Position numbers and translations under genes: made by a program. A DNA stretch of 39,030 bases from JBFWUM01 sp050247255 (GTDB lineage Bacteria; Acidobacteriota; Vicinamibacteria; Vicinamibacterales; UBA2999), in the NCBI GenBank assembly GCA_050247255.1, contig JBFWUM010000042.1:1-39030 (forward strand), read 5' to 3'. The stretch's first letter is position 1; the number at the start of each line of letters is the position of its first letter. The notes under the pieces are model-generated. The model was given only the letters and a program-made list of their open reading frames with translations, ran no database searches and had not been told where the DNA came from. Of this stretch, positions 8,836 to 17,156 are shown one piece after another.

Positions 8836-9885
8836 ATGGTTGTCGTTATGAAAGAGCGGGCCACCGAGGCGCAGGTCGACGCGGTCATCTCGCGCCTCAT
8901 CGAACTCGGCATGGACGTGCACCGGTCGTCGGGCGCCACCCGCACCGTGCTCGGCGTCGTCGGCGCCCACAAGGTCGAGAAGGAGCTGATCGAGATTCTC
9001 GACGGCGTGCACGAGGTGCTGCGCATCTCGGAGCCGTACAAGCGCGCCAGCCGCACCTTCCGCCCCGAGGACACGGTCGTCACGCTCGACGACGTCCGGA
9101 TCGGCGGCGACGAGGTGATCGTGATGGCCGGCCCGTGCTCGGCCGAGACCGAGGAGCAGTGCCACGCCGCCGCGGCCGCCGTGCGCAAGGCCGGCGCCAA
9201 GGTGCTGCGCGGCGGCGCCTTCAAGCCGCGCAGCTCGCCCTACGCGTTCCAGGGACACGGCGAGAAGGGGCTGCAGATGCTCCGCTCCGCGGCCGACGCG
9301 CACAACCTGAAGCTGATCTCCGAGGTGATGGACGTCAGCCAGATTGCGCTGATCGAGAAGTACTGCGACATCTTCCAGGTCGGCGCGCGCAACATGCAGA
9401 ACTACACACTGCTGCGCGAGCTCGGGCACGCGCGCAAGCCGGTGCTGCTGAAGCGCGGCCTGTCGGCGACGATCGAGGAGTGGCTGCTGTCGTCGGAGTA
9501 CATCCTGGCCGGCGGCAACAACGACGTCATCCTGTGCGAGCGCGGCATCCGCACCTTCGAGACGGCAACGCGCAACACGTTCGACATCTCGGCGATCCCG
9601 GTGATCAAGAAGCTGAGTCACCTGCCGATCATTGCCGACCCGAGCCACGGCGCCGGCCGTCGCGACATGGTGGCGCAGCTGGCCCGTGCGGCGGTCGCCG
9701 CCGGCGCCGACGGGCTGATCATCGAGGTGCACCCGGACCCGGACCACGCGCTGAGCGACGGCGCGCAGTCGATGTTCCCGAACCAGTTCGAGCGCCTGAT
9801 GGCCGAGCTCCGCATCATCGCGCCGGCCATTGGCCGCAGCATCTGCCTCGAGCCGGTCGCTCGCCGGGGTTGGGCGCGGTCATAG
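8836..9885 (+). CDS. aroF: 3-deoxy-7-phosphoheptulonate (DAHP) synthase, type I-beta with N-terminal regulatory domain
   Basis: First enzyme of the shikimate pathway (PEP + erythrose-4-phosphate); 349 aa. Residues 1-75 match the ferredoxin-like/ACT-like regulatory domain seen in Thermotoga-type enzymes, which mediates allosteric inhibition by aromatic amino acids. The catalytic barrel has AGPCS (98-102, metal-ligand C101), RGGAFKPRSSPYAFQG (125-140), a PEP-binding LLKRG and the metal-binding DPSHGAGRRD. ATG 8836 with AGGAGA at 8821-8826 is chosen over a longer frame that would start in the hairpin repeat. The extra RBS and gap suggest its translation is set independently of aroQ. Confidence 0.95.
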   Translation: MVVVMKERATEAQVDAVISRLIELGMDVHRSSGATRTVLGVVGAHKVEKELIEILDGVHEVLRISEPYKRASRTFRPEDTVVTLDDVRIGGDEVIVMAGPCSAETEEQCHAAAAAVRKAGAKVLRGGAFKPRSSPYAFQGHGEKGLQMLRSAADAHNLKLISEVMDVSQIALIEKYCDIFQVGARNMQNYTLLRELGHARKPVLLKRGLSATIEEWLLSSEYILAGGNNDVILCERGIRTFETATRNTFDISAIPVIKKLSHLPIIADPSHGAGRRDMVAQLARAAVAAGADGLIIEVHPDPDHALSDGAQSMFPNQFERLMAELRIIAPAIGRSICLEPVARRGWARS

Positions 9886-9895
9886 CGCCCGCCCG

Positions 9896-10756
9896 GTGAC
9901 CGAACCCCCGTTTGGATCCGTCGCCATCGTCGGCCTGGGGCTGATCGGCGGATCGATCGCCCTGGCCATCCGCGAGAACTGGCCGTCCATGCGCGTTGTC
10001 GGCGTGGACAGCCAGTCCGTGGCGGCGCACGCGCTCGGCAGCGGCGCCATCGACCGCGCGGTCGATTCGGTCGCCGGCCTGCCGGCCACCGACCTCGTCA
10101 TCCTGGCGGCCCCCGTCCAGCAGAACGTGGCGTTGCTGGCTGACGTGAACGCGCGTCACGCGTCGATCGTGACCGACGTCGGCGGCACCAAGCGGTCGAT
10201 CGTCGAAGCGGCGCGGGCGCTGCCGGATGTTACGTTCGTCGGCGGCCACCCCCTCGGCGGCGGCGAGCGCGGCGGCTTTGCCTTCGCCCGCGCCGACCTG
10301 TTCAGGGGCCGCCCCTGGATCTTCACACCTGACGTCGTGGGGTCCGGCTTAAGCCGGCCCAACGCGATCGACCGCCTCACCTCGTTCGCCACCGGCCTCG
10401 GCGCCCAACCGGCCACGATGACGCCGGACGATCACGATCGCCTGATGGCTTACGTCAGCCACCTGCCGCAGCTTGCCGCGAGCGCGCTGATGGAGGTTGT
10501 CGGTTCGGCGTCCACCGCTGATGGCTTGCGCATGGCGGGGAAGGGGCTCTTCGACACCACGCGCCTGGCCTCGAGCCCGGCCGATGTCTGGCGCGACATC
10601 TGCGCGACCAACGCCGACGCCATCGGCCCCGCGCTGGATCGCCTGATCGAGCGCCTCACCGAGCTGCGCGCCGACCTGGACAGGGGTGGCGCCGTGCAGG
10701 CCGTCTTCGAAGAGGCGGCGCGGTGGCGCGCTGCACTGGTGAAGACCCGGGAGTAA
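9896..10756 (+). CDS. tyrA: Prephenate (or arogenate) dehydrogenase
   Basis: NAD(P)-dependent enzyme of the Tyr branch; 286 aa. The Rossmann motif GLGLIGGS is at 13-20, TDVGGTKR at 93-100, the catalytic-region His in GGHPLGGGERGG at H118, and SHLPQ with H189 in the helical C-terminal domain. The GTG start follows the aroF stop by 10 bp. A hairpin repeat (10341-10360) is translated in frame as GSGLSRP (149-155). There is no ACT domain, so feedback would act elsewhere. Specificity for prephenate or arogenate cannot be told from sequence. This is the last gene of the aromatic operon. Confidence 0.92.
   Translation: MTEPPFGSVAIVGLGLIGGSIALAIRENWPSMRVVGVDSQSVAAHALGSGAIDRAVDSVAGLPATDLVILAAPVQQNVALLADVNARHASIVTDVGGTKRSIVEAARALPDVTFVGGHPLGGGERGGFAFARADLFRGRPWIFTPDVVGSGLSRPNAIDRLTSFATGLGAQPATMTPDDHDRLMAYVSHLPQLAASALMEVVGSASTADGLRMAGKGLFDTTRLASSPADVWRDICATNADAIGPALDRLIERLTELRADLDRGGAVQAVFEEAARWRAALVKTRE
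10341..10360. repeat. REP-like hairpin inside tyrA
   Basis: Core stem CCGGC / GCCGG with loop TTAA, extended by further G-C pairs after one mismatch. Same family as the other CCGGC-TTCA-GCCGG elements, here read in frame between the two TyrA domains. Confidence 0.7.
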
Positions 10757-10762
10757 ACGGCA

Positions 10763-10768
10763 TATACT
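10763..10768 (+). promoter_or_regulatory. Possible -10 box for the hydroxyacid operon
   Basis: TATACT lies 26 bp before the next start codon, in the 38-bp gap after tyrA. No good -35 hexamer is seen at 16-18 bp upstream, so this is a weak call. If it is not used, the downstream operon may be read through from the aromatic operon. Confidence 0.3.
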
Positions 10769-10794
10769 CCACGCGCTCCCACAGGAGGATGCGC

Positions 10795-11820
10795 ATGAGA
10801 GAGCTTCGGGCAGCGGCAGTCGCGCTCGCAGTGGCGGCGGTCATCGGCGCGGCATTCCACGACATCGCCCTCGCACAGGCCGGTGGCACGGTCGAGTCGC
10901 ACACGGCAGCGGCCAGGGCGGCGGCGGGTGCCGAGTTCGAGGGGGTCTTCGACCGGCTCTGCACGCCGCCGGCGCCGCCGCAGGCACGCGGCCGCGGCCG
11001 CGGCGCGGCGCCGCCGCCGGGGCCGCCGTCTCGCGAGTCCTGGTACACGGATCCCGCGAAGGTCTTCGACAACCTCTACTTCGTCGGCGAGCGCGAGTAC
11101 TCGGCCTGGGCCGTCCTCACCTCCGAGGGGATCATCATCATCGACCCGGTCTTCGACTACTCGGTCGAAGAGGTCGTGGTCAATGGCCTGCGCAAGCTCG
11201 GCGCCGATCCGGCGCGCATCCGCTACGTGCTGGTCAGCCACGCCCATCGCGACCACGTCGGCGGCGCGCGCCTGCTGCAGGAGCGATTCAACGCCCGCGT
11301 GGTGATGTCCGCCGAGGACTGGGACCTGCTCGCGGGCGATCAGGGGAACTACCCGAAGCCGACACGCGACGTGGTCGCCACCGACGGCATGAAGTTGACG
11401 CTGGGCGATACGACGCTCACGACCTACCTGACGCCGGGGCACACCTACGGGACCATTTCGACGCTGATCCCGGTGCGCGATGGCGGGCGCTCGCATGTGG
11501 CCGCGCTCTGGGGCGGCACTGCCTTCAACTGGACGACCAACCCGGGGCGCTACGTCACGCCGGATCGGCCTGCGGCCTTCTGGTTCGATCGCTACATCGA
11601 GTCGGCGCAGCGCTTCCAGCGGTTGGCGCGGGAGGCCGGCGCCGATGTGCTGATTGCCAACCACACCAACTTCGATGGCTCGAAGGAGAAGATACCGGCG
11701 CTTGCGGCGCGCCGGCCTGGAGCCGCCCACCCGTACGTCGTTGGCGCCGAGGGCGTCGGACGCTATCTCACCGTGGCCGAGGCATGCGCCCGCGCCGGCC
11801 GCGCGCGTATTGGAGCTTAG
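10795..11820 (+). CDS. Exported metallo-beta-lactamase-fold hydrolase (subclass B3-like)
   Basis: 341 aa. Residues 1-27 form a signal peptide (hydrophobic core 6-20, likely cleavage after ALA27). The metal-binding motif HAHRDH (H149, H151, D153, H154) is complete, with later ligands H216 in TPGHTYGT and probably H290 in ANHTNF. The layout resembles B3-type metallo-beta-lactamases and related periplasmic hydrolases, but family membership alone does not show beta-lactamase activity. Residues 58-79 are a Pro/Ala/Arg-rich linker. ATG 10795 is preferred over ATG 10789 because AGGAGG ends at 10788. It is the first gene of the unit with the aminotransferase, permease and glcDEF; its role there is unclear. 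Confidence 0.8.
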   Translation: MRELRAAAVALAVAAVIGAAFHDIALAQAGGTVESHTAAARAAAGAEFEGVFDRLCTPPAPPQARGRGRGAAPPPGPPSRESWYTDPAKVFDNLYFVGEREYSAWAVLTSEGIIIIDPVFDYSVEEVVVNGLRKLGADPARIRYVLVSHAHRDHVGGARLLQERFNARVVMSAEDWDLLAGDQGNYPKPTRDVVATDGMKLTLGDTTLTTYLTPGHTYGTISTLIPVRDGGRSHVAALWGGTAFNWTTNPGRYVTPDRPAAFWFDRYIESAQRFQRLAREAGADVLIANHTNFDGSKEKIPALAARRPGAAHPYVVGAEGVGRYLTVAEACARAGRARIGA

Positions 11821-11823
11821 TTG

Positions 11824-12981
11824 ATGACCGATCGGATCCTGCTCGGACCCGGGCCCAGCGTGATTCCTGCCCGGGTCCTTCGCGCCATGGGCGCGCCCGT
11901 GCTCAGCCACCTCGATCCCGCCTTCGTTCCGCTGCTTGACGATGTGCGGGCGCGGCTGGGGCGCGTGTTCAACGCGCCTGAGGGGGCGTTGACCATTGCC
12001 ACATCGGGCACCGGCACCTCCGGCATGGAGGCGGTGATCGCCAACCTCGTCACCGAGGGAACGCGTGTGCTGGTCGTCGTCACCGGATACTTCGGCGAGC
12101 GGCTGGTCGAGATCTGCCGGCGCTACGGCGGCGACATCGCGCGCGTGGACGTCGAATGGGGCCGCGCGGTCGATCCCCAGGCGGTGCGACAGGCGCTCAA
12201 GGCACGCGGCGCCGACATCGTGGCCTGCGTGCATGCCGAGACGTCGACCGGGGTGTTGAACCCCATCGCCGACATCGCGGCCATCGCCCACGAGCATGGC
12301 GCGCTCGTGCTCGTCGACACGGTGACCTCGCTCGGCGGGCATCCGGTCGACGTTGCCGGCTGGGGGCTCGATGCGGTCTACAGCTGCTCGCAGAAGTGCA
12401 TCGGTGCTCCGTCCGGAATGGCGCCGGTCGCGTGGACGCCCGCCGCGCAGGCGCGTAAGGTGGCGTGCCGCAGTTTCTATCTCGACCTCACGCTGCTCGA
12501 GGACTACTGGGTGCGGCGCAAGTATCACCACACCCTCTCATCGTCTCTTCTGTACGCGCTGCGCGAGGCGTTGATCGGGATCGAAGAGGAGGGGCTTCCG
12601 CAACGATGGGCGCGTCATGAGCGACATCACGTGGCATTTGCCGCCGGCCTCGCAGCCATCGGGCTCGAGCTGCTGCCGCCGCCAAAGGAGCGCCTCTGGA
12701 CGCTCAACGCCGTTCGCGTGCCCGACGGGGTGGACGAAGCGGGAGTGCGCCAGCGGCTGTTGCGGGATTTCTCGATCGAGATCGGCGCAGGCCTCGGACC
12801 GCTTGCCGGGAAGATCTGGCGCATCGGCCTGATGGGCGCCAGCTCCGATCGCGCCCTCATCGTGCTGTTGCTCAGCGCGCTCGAGCAGGTGCTCGACGCC
12901 TCCGGTCACCGGTCGTCGTCGCCGGGCAACGCTGCCGGCGCTGCCCTGGAGGCGCTCGATCATGTGGCCGCAGGTCTATGA
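11824..12981 (+). CDS. Class V aminotransferase, serine/alanine-glyoxylate type
   Basis: PLP-dependent aminotransferase of 385 aa related to alanine-glyoxylate and serine-glyoxylate aminotransferases. The N-terminal GPGPSVIP (8-15), GTGTSGME (62-69), HAETSTG (137-143), VDTVTSLGG (164-172) and the PLP lysine K191 in SCSQKCIGAPSG are typical. The gene lies upstream of a glycolate permease-like gene and glcDEF, so conversion of glyoxylate to glycine is the likely role. The amino donor (Ala or Ser) cannot be decided. It starts 3 bp after the preceding stop and overlaps lctP by 20 bp. Confidence 0.88.
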   Translation: MTDRILLGPGPSVIPARVLRAMGAPVLSHLDPAFVPLLDDVRARLGRVFNAPEGALTIATSGTGTSGMEAVIANLVTEGTRVLVVVTGYFGERLVEICRRYGGDIARVDVEWGRAVDPQAVRQALKARGADIVACVHAETSTGVLNPIADIAAIAHEHGALVLVDTVTSLGGHPVDVAGWGLDAVYSCSQKCIGAPSGMAPVAWTPAAQARKVACRSFYLDLTLLEDYWVRRKYHHTLSSSLLYALREALIGIEEEGLPQRWARHERHHVAFAAGLAAIGLELLPPPKERLWTLNAVRVPDGVDEAGVRQRLLRDFSIEIGAGLGPLAGKIWRIGLMGASSDRALIVLLLSALEQVLDASGHRSSSPGNAAGAALEALDHVAAGL

Positions 12982-14572
12982 CCCTGTAGGCAGCGCGGCG
13001 CTGTCGACCGTCCTGGCGGCGCTGCCCGTGGTGGTGCTGCTCGGGACGCTCGGCATCCTTCGCGTTCGCGCGCATATCGCCGGGCTGCTCGGCCTGGCCG
13101 CTTCGCTCCTCGTGGCGATCGGTGTGTTCGGCATGCCGGCGCCGATGGCGTTCGCCTCGGCGGCGTTCGGCGGCCTCTACGGGCTCTTCCCGATTGGCTG
13201 GATCGTCCTCAACGTCATCTTCCTGTACCAGCTCACGTCCGATTGCGGCCTGTTCGGGGTGCTGCGCGGCAGCATAGCCGGCGTCACCGGCGATGCCCGA
13301 TTGCAGCTGCTGCTGGTGGCGTTCTGCTTCGGCGCCTTCTTCGAGGGGGCCGCCGGGTTCGGCACGCCGGTGGCGGTCACCGGCGCCATCCTGATGGGGC
13401 TGGGATTCACGCCGCTGGCGGCGTCAGGGCTGTCGCTCATCGCCAATACCGCGCCGGTGGCGTTCGGCGCCCTGGGCACGCCGATCATCGCGCTGCAGGG
13501 CGTGACCGGCCTCGACCTGCTCGACCTGAGCGCCATGGTCGGGCGGCAGCTGCCGGTGTTCTCGGTGATCGTGCCGTTCTGGCTGATCGCCGCTTTCGCC
13601 GGGCTGCGCGGCGTGCTCGCCGTGTGGCCGGCGGCGCTGGTGGCCGGCGTTGCGTTTGCCGTGCCGCAGTTCCTGGTCTCGAACTATCACGGCCCATGGC
13701 TGGTGGACGTCGTCGCGGCCATCGTGTCGATGGGCGCGTTGACGCTGTTCCTGAAGGTCTGGCAGCCGCGCGATGGGGCGAACGTCACCGGGGCCGCCAC
13801 GCCTGCGGAAGGTCCGGTGCTCAAGGCGTGGATGCCCTGGGTGATCCTGAGCGTGATGGTGTTCGTCTGGGGGCTGCCGCAGGTGAAGGCGTTCCTCGAC
13901 GGCCTGTCGGTCATTCGCATCGAGGTGCCGATGCTGCACAACCTGGTGCTGCGCACGCCGCCGGTGGTCGCCGATGCGCGCCCCGAGGCGGCCGTGTTTG
14001 CGCTGAACTGGCTGTCGGCCACCGGCACCAGCATCCTGATTGCCGCCATCGTCGCCGGACTGGCCATGGGCTGCAGCGTGCGCGACATGGTGCGCACCTA
14101 CGGCCGCACCCTGCACCTGGTGCGCCATTCGCTGCTGACCATCGCGGCGATGATGGCGGTCGGATACACGACACGCTATTCCGGTCTCGACGCCACGCTG
14201 GGCCTGGCCTTCGCCGCAACCGGCGCCCTCTATCCGATCTTCGGCACCATGCTCGGATGGCTCGGCGTCGCGCTCACCGGGTCCGACACATCGTCCAACG
14301 TGTTGTTCGGGAGCCTGCAGCGAATCACGGCCGAGCAACTCAACCTGAGCCCGACGCTGATGGCCGCGGCCAACAGCTCCGGTGGCGTGATGGGCAAGAT
14401 GATCGACGCGCAGTCGATTGTCGTCGCCAGCACGGCGACGCGGTGGTACGGGCACGAAGGGGAAATCCTCCGCTACGTGTTCGTGCACAGCATCGTCCTG
14501 GCGTTGCTCGTCGGCGGACTGGTGTTCCTCCAGGCCTACGTGTTCCCGTTCTCGGCCATGGTGGTGCGGTGA
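12962..14572 (+). CDS. lctP: LctP-family permease (L-lactate/glycolate)
   Basis: Polytopic inner-membrane transporter, 536 aa, with 12 or more hydrophobic segments. Family signatures include FFEGAAGFGTPVAV, ANTAPVAFGALGTP and GSDTSSNVLFGSLQ. The family covers LldP (lactate) and GlcA (glycolate) permeases, both proton symporters. Its position between a glyoxylate-type aminotransferase and glcDEF favours glycolate, while larA next door favours lactate; both could be substrates. The gene overlaps the aminotransferase by 20 bp and glcD by 4 bp. Confidence 0.92.
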   Translation: MWPQVYDPVGSAALSTVLAALPVVVLLGTLGILRVRAHIAGLLGLAASLLVAIGVFGMPAPMAFASAAFGGLYGLFPIGWIVLNVIFLYQLTSDCGLFGVLRGSIAGVTGDARLQLLLVAFCFGAFFEGAAGFGTPVAVTGAILMGLGFTPLAASGLSLIANTAPVAFGALGTPIIALQGVTGLDLLDLSAMVGRQLPVFSVIVPFWLIAAFAGLRGVLAVWPAALVAGVAFAVPQFLVSNYHGPWLVDVVAAIVSMGALTLFLKVWQPRDGANVTGAATPAEGPVLKAWMPWVILSVMVFVWGLPQVKAFLDGLSVIRIEVPMLHNLVLRTPPVVADARPEAAVFALNWLSATGTSILIAAIVAGLAMGCSVRDMVRTYGRTLHLVRHSLLTIAAMMAVGYTTRYSGLDATLGLAFAATGALYPIFGTMLGWLGVALTGSDTSSNVLFGSLQRITAEQLNLSPTLMAAANSSGGVMGKMIDAQSIVVASTATRWYGHEGEILRYVFVHSIVLALLVGGLVFLQAYVFPFSAMVVR

Positions 14573-16005
14573 ACGGACTCCGGGGAGCGCTCGAGCACGC
14601 CTGCCCGGGTGCCGTCTTCGACGACCCGCTGCAGGTCGCGACCTACGAATGTGACGGGCTGTCTCACCTGAAGGGCACACCATCGCTGGTGGTCCTGCCG
14701 GCATCGGCAGCGCAGGTGCAAGCCGCCGTCCGCGCCTGCCACCAGCACCGCGTGCCGTTCGTGGCGCGCGGGCATGGCACCGGCCTCTCCGGCGGCGCCA
14801 CGCCGCTCGACGGCTGCGTCGTCATCGGCCTCGGCCGCCTCAACCGGGTCATCGATGTGGACATCCCGAATCGCCGCGTCGCCGTGGAGCCCGGGGTGAC
14901 CAATCTCGAGATCACGCGGCAGGTGGCGCCGTACGGCTTCTACTACGCGCCCGATCCCTCCAGCCAGCAGGTCTGTTCGATTGGCGGCAACGTCGCCGAG
15001 AACTCCGGCGGCGCCCACTGCCTGAAGTACGGCTTCACCGTGCACCATGTCCTCGCTCTCGACGTGGTGCTGCCGGACGGCGAGCTGGTGACCATCGGCG
15101 GAACGGACGCTCCAGGCCCCGATCTGCTCGGTCTCTTCGTCGGCTCCGAAGGCACGCTCGGCGTGGTGACGAAGGCGGTCGTGCGGATCCTGCGCAAGCC
15201 GGAGGCGGTGCAGACGCTGCTGGCGGCGTTCGACGCGATCGACGGAGCCGGCACTGCCGTCTCCGACATCATTGCCGCCGGGATCATGCCTGCCGCCGTG
15301 GAGATCATGGACGCGCTGGTGATCCGCGCCGTCGAGGAGACTGTCCGGGCAGGGTTCCCGCCGGCGGCCGCTGTGTTGATCGTCGAGCTCGACGGCCCCA
15401 CGGCAGAAGTCACCGAAGGGATGGCGCTGATCGAGGCCATCTGCCGCCGGCGCGGCGCGTCGGCCATCGAGGTGGCCCAGGACGATGCGCACCGGGCGCG
15501 AATCTGGCGCGGGCGCAAGGCGGCGTTTGCGGCGATGGGTCGTGTGTCGCCGAACTACTACGTCCAGGATGGCGTGGTGCCCAGGACGAAGCTGCCCGAG
15601 GTGCTGGCCCGCATACGTGCGCTGGGGGAGCGCAGCGGACTTCGCATCGGCAACGTTTTTCACGCCGGCGACGGCAACCTGCACCCGCTGATCTGCTACG
15701 ACGCCGCGATTGAGGGCGATGCCGAGCGCGCCGCCAGGGCGGCTACCGAGATCCTCTCGTACTGCGTCGAGGCGGGCGGCTCGATCACCGGCGAGCACGG
15801 CGTGGGGCTCGACAAGCGCGACTACATGCCGCGGATGTTCACCGAGGACGACCTGGACATGATGCGGCAGGTCCGGACGGGCATCGATCCGCAGGCGCTC
15901 TGCAATCCGGGCAAGGTGCTGCCGACGCCGCGGCTGTGCGGCGAGCGGCCGGGACCCTACCGCCCGCACCCGGTGGAGGATGCCGGGCTGGCGGAACGGT
16001 TCTGA
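14569..16005 (+). CDS. glcD: Glycolate oxidase subunit GlcD (FAD-linked)
   Basis: FAD-binding catalytic subunit, 478 aa, oxidising glycolate (or D-lactate) to glyoxylate (or pyruvate). FAD-binding motifs are GHGTGLSGGA near the N-terminus and CSIGGNVAENSGG after it, followed by GSEGTLGVVT. The C-terminal cap has FHAGDGNLHP and GEHGVGLDKRDYM, typical of GlcD and D-lactate dehydrogenases. The GTG start at 14569 overlaps the lctP stop (GTGA). Confidence 0.92.
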   Translation: MNGLRGALEHACPGAVFDDPLQVATYECDGLSHLKGTPSLVVLPASAAQVQAAVRACHQHRVPFVARGHGTGLSGGATPLDGCVVIGLGRLNRVIDVDIPNRRVAVEPGVTNLEITRQVAPYGFYYAPDPSSQQVCSIGGNVAENSGGAHCLKYGFTVHHVLALDVVLPDGELVTIGGTDAPGPDLLGLFVGSEGTLGVVTKAVVRILRKPEAVQTLLAAFDAIDGAGTAVSDIIAAGIMPAAVEIMDALVIRAVEETVRAGFPPAAAVLIVELDGPTAEVTEGMALIEAICRRRGASAIEVAQDDAHRARIWRGRKAAFAAMGRVSPNYYVQDGVVPRTKLPEVLARIRALGERSGLRIGNVFHAGDGNLHPLICYDAAIEGDAERAARAATEILSYCVEAGGSITGEHGVGLDKRDYMPRMFTEDDLDMMRQVRTGIDPQALCNPGKVLPTPRLCGERPGPYRPHPVEDAGLAERF

Positions 16006-17156
16006 TGCCGGTCATCGAGCCGGCGACGGCCGAGGACGCGGCCCGCGCGCTGGGAGAGGCCGCGGCGGCGAAGCAGCGGGTCCTTGTGCGAGGCGGCGGC
16101 ACGAAGGTTTCCTGGGGCCGCACCCCGGCGATGGCCGACGTCGTGTTGTCGACCCGGGGCCTGGCGCGCCTCGTGGCCCACGCAGATGGCGACCTGACCG
16201 CGACGGTCGAGGCCGGCATGCCGCTGTCGGCGCTCAATGCGGAGCTGGCAAAGCGCGGCCAGTGGCTGCCGGTGGAATCGGCGTTTGACGCCGCGACCGT
16301 CGGAGGAATCCTGGCCACGAACGACAGCGGACCGCTCAGCCATCGGTTCGGGACGCCGCGCGACCTCGTGATCGGCGTCACCCTCGCCACGACCAACGGC
16401 CGCATCGTCAGGGCCGGGGGAAAGGTCGTCAAGAACGTCGCGGGGTATGACCTGGGCAAGCTCGTCGCCGGGTCCTTCGGCAACCTCGCCGTCATCGTCG
16501 ACGCGACCTTCAAGCTCTGGCCGCGCCCGGCAGCTTCGGCGACGCGGCGTTTCGGCTTCGGCGCGATCGCCGACGCGGCCGGGGCAGTCTCGGCCCTCCA
16601 AAGCGCACCCATTGAGCCGTGCGCCCTCGAGATCGCGCACGATGCTTCCAGCACCGAGGTCCTGCTCAGGTTCGCGTCATCCTCACAGACCTCTGTCGAC
16701 GCCCAGGCGGCGGCCGCCGAACGTCTTGTGCCTGGCGCGCGTGTGCGGCACATGTCAGGCTTGGAAGAGGAAGATGTCTGGACCCGGCATCGGCTGCGCC
16801 CATGGGAAGGGGAGGGGGCGGTCCTCAGCCTGGCGTGGCTCCCGGCGAATACCGCTGCCGTCCTCGAAGCCATACGCGAGCTCGCCGGGGCCGATGCGGA
16901 GTTCGTTGCGAGGGCCGCGGCGGGTCGCGGTCTGTTACGGACCACGGCGCCATCTGCTGGCGTCGTCTCGCTGACAACGGCATTACGGAAACGGACCGAT
17001 CTGTTTCATCATGTCACCGTCCTCAGGGCCGATGAGGCGACCAAGGCGGCCATCGACGTATGGCCCGATGCCGGCTCCTGCGCGTCGCTGTTCGCCGCGG
17101 TGAAGCGATCGTTCGATCCATCGAACACCCTCAACACTGGCCGTGGACCGCTCTAA
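16005..17156 (+). CDS. glcE: Glycolate oxidase subunit GlcE (FAD-binding)
   Basis: Second FAD-binding subunit of the glycolate oxidase complex, 383 aa. It has the N-terminal PCMH-type FAD fold with VRGGGTKVSWG (28-38), VGGILATNDSG, GGKVVKNVAGYDLGKL and GSFGNLAVI, and lacks the long GlcD C-terminal cap motifs. The start overlaps the glcD stop by one base (TGATG). Together with GlcD and the Fe-S subunit GlcF it would feed electrons to the respiratory chain. Confidence 0.92.
   Translation: MPVIEPATAEDAARALGEAAAAKQRVLVRGGGTKVSWGRTPAMADVVLSTRGLARLVAHADGDLTATVEAGMPLSALNAELAKRGQWLPVESAFDAATVGGILATNDSGPLSHRFGTPRDLVIGVTLATTNGRIVRAGGKVVKNVAGYDLGKLVAGSFGNLAVIVDATFKLWPRPAASATRRFGFGAIADAAGAVSALQSAPIEPCALEIAHDASSTEVLLRFASSSQTSVDAQAAAAERLVPGARVRHMSGLEEEDVWTRHRLRPWEGEGAVLSLAWLPANTAAVLEAIRELAGADAEFVARAAAGRGLLRTTAPSAGVVSLTTALRKRTDLFHHVTVLRADEATKAAIDVWPDAGSCASLFAAVKRSFDPSNTLNTGRGPL

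Noticed and set aside
10450..12531. 693-codon minus-strand open frame antisense to tyrA, the MBL-fold gene and the aminotransferase
   Set aside because: Its translation is Arg/Ala/His-rich without recognisable domains and lies opposite well-supported genes; it results from GC-rich codon bias.
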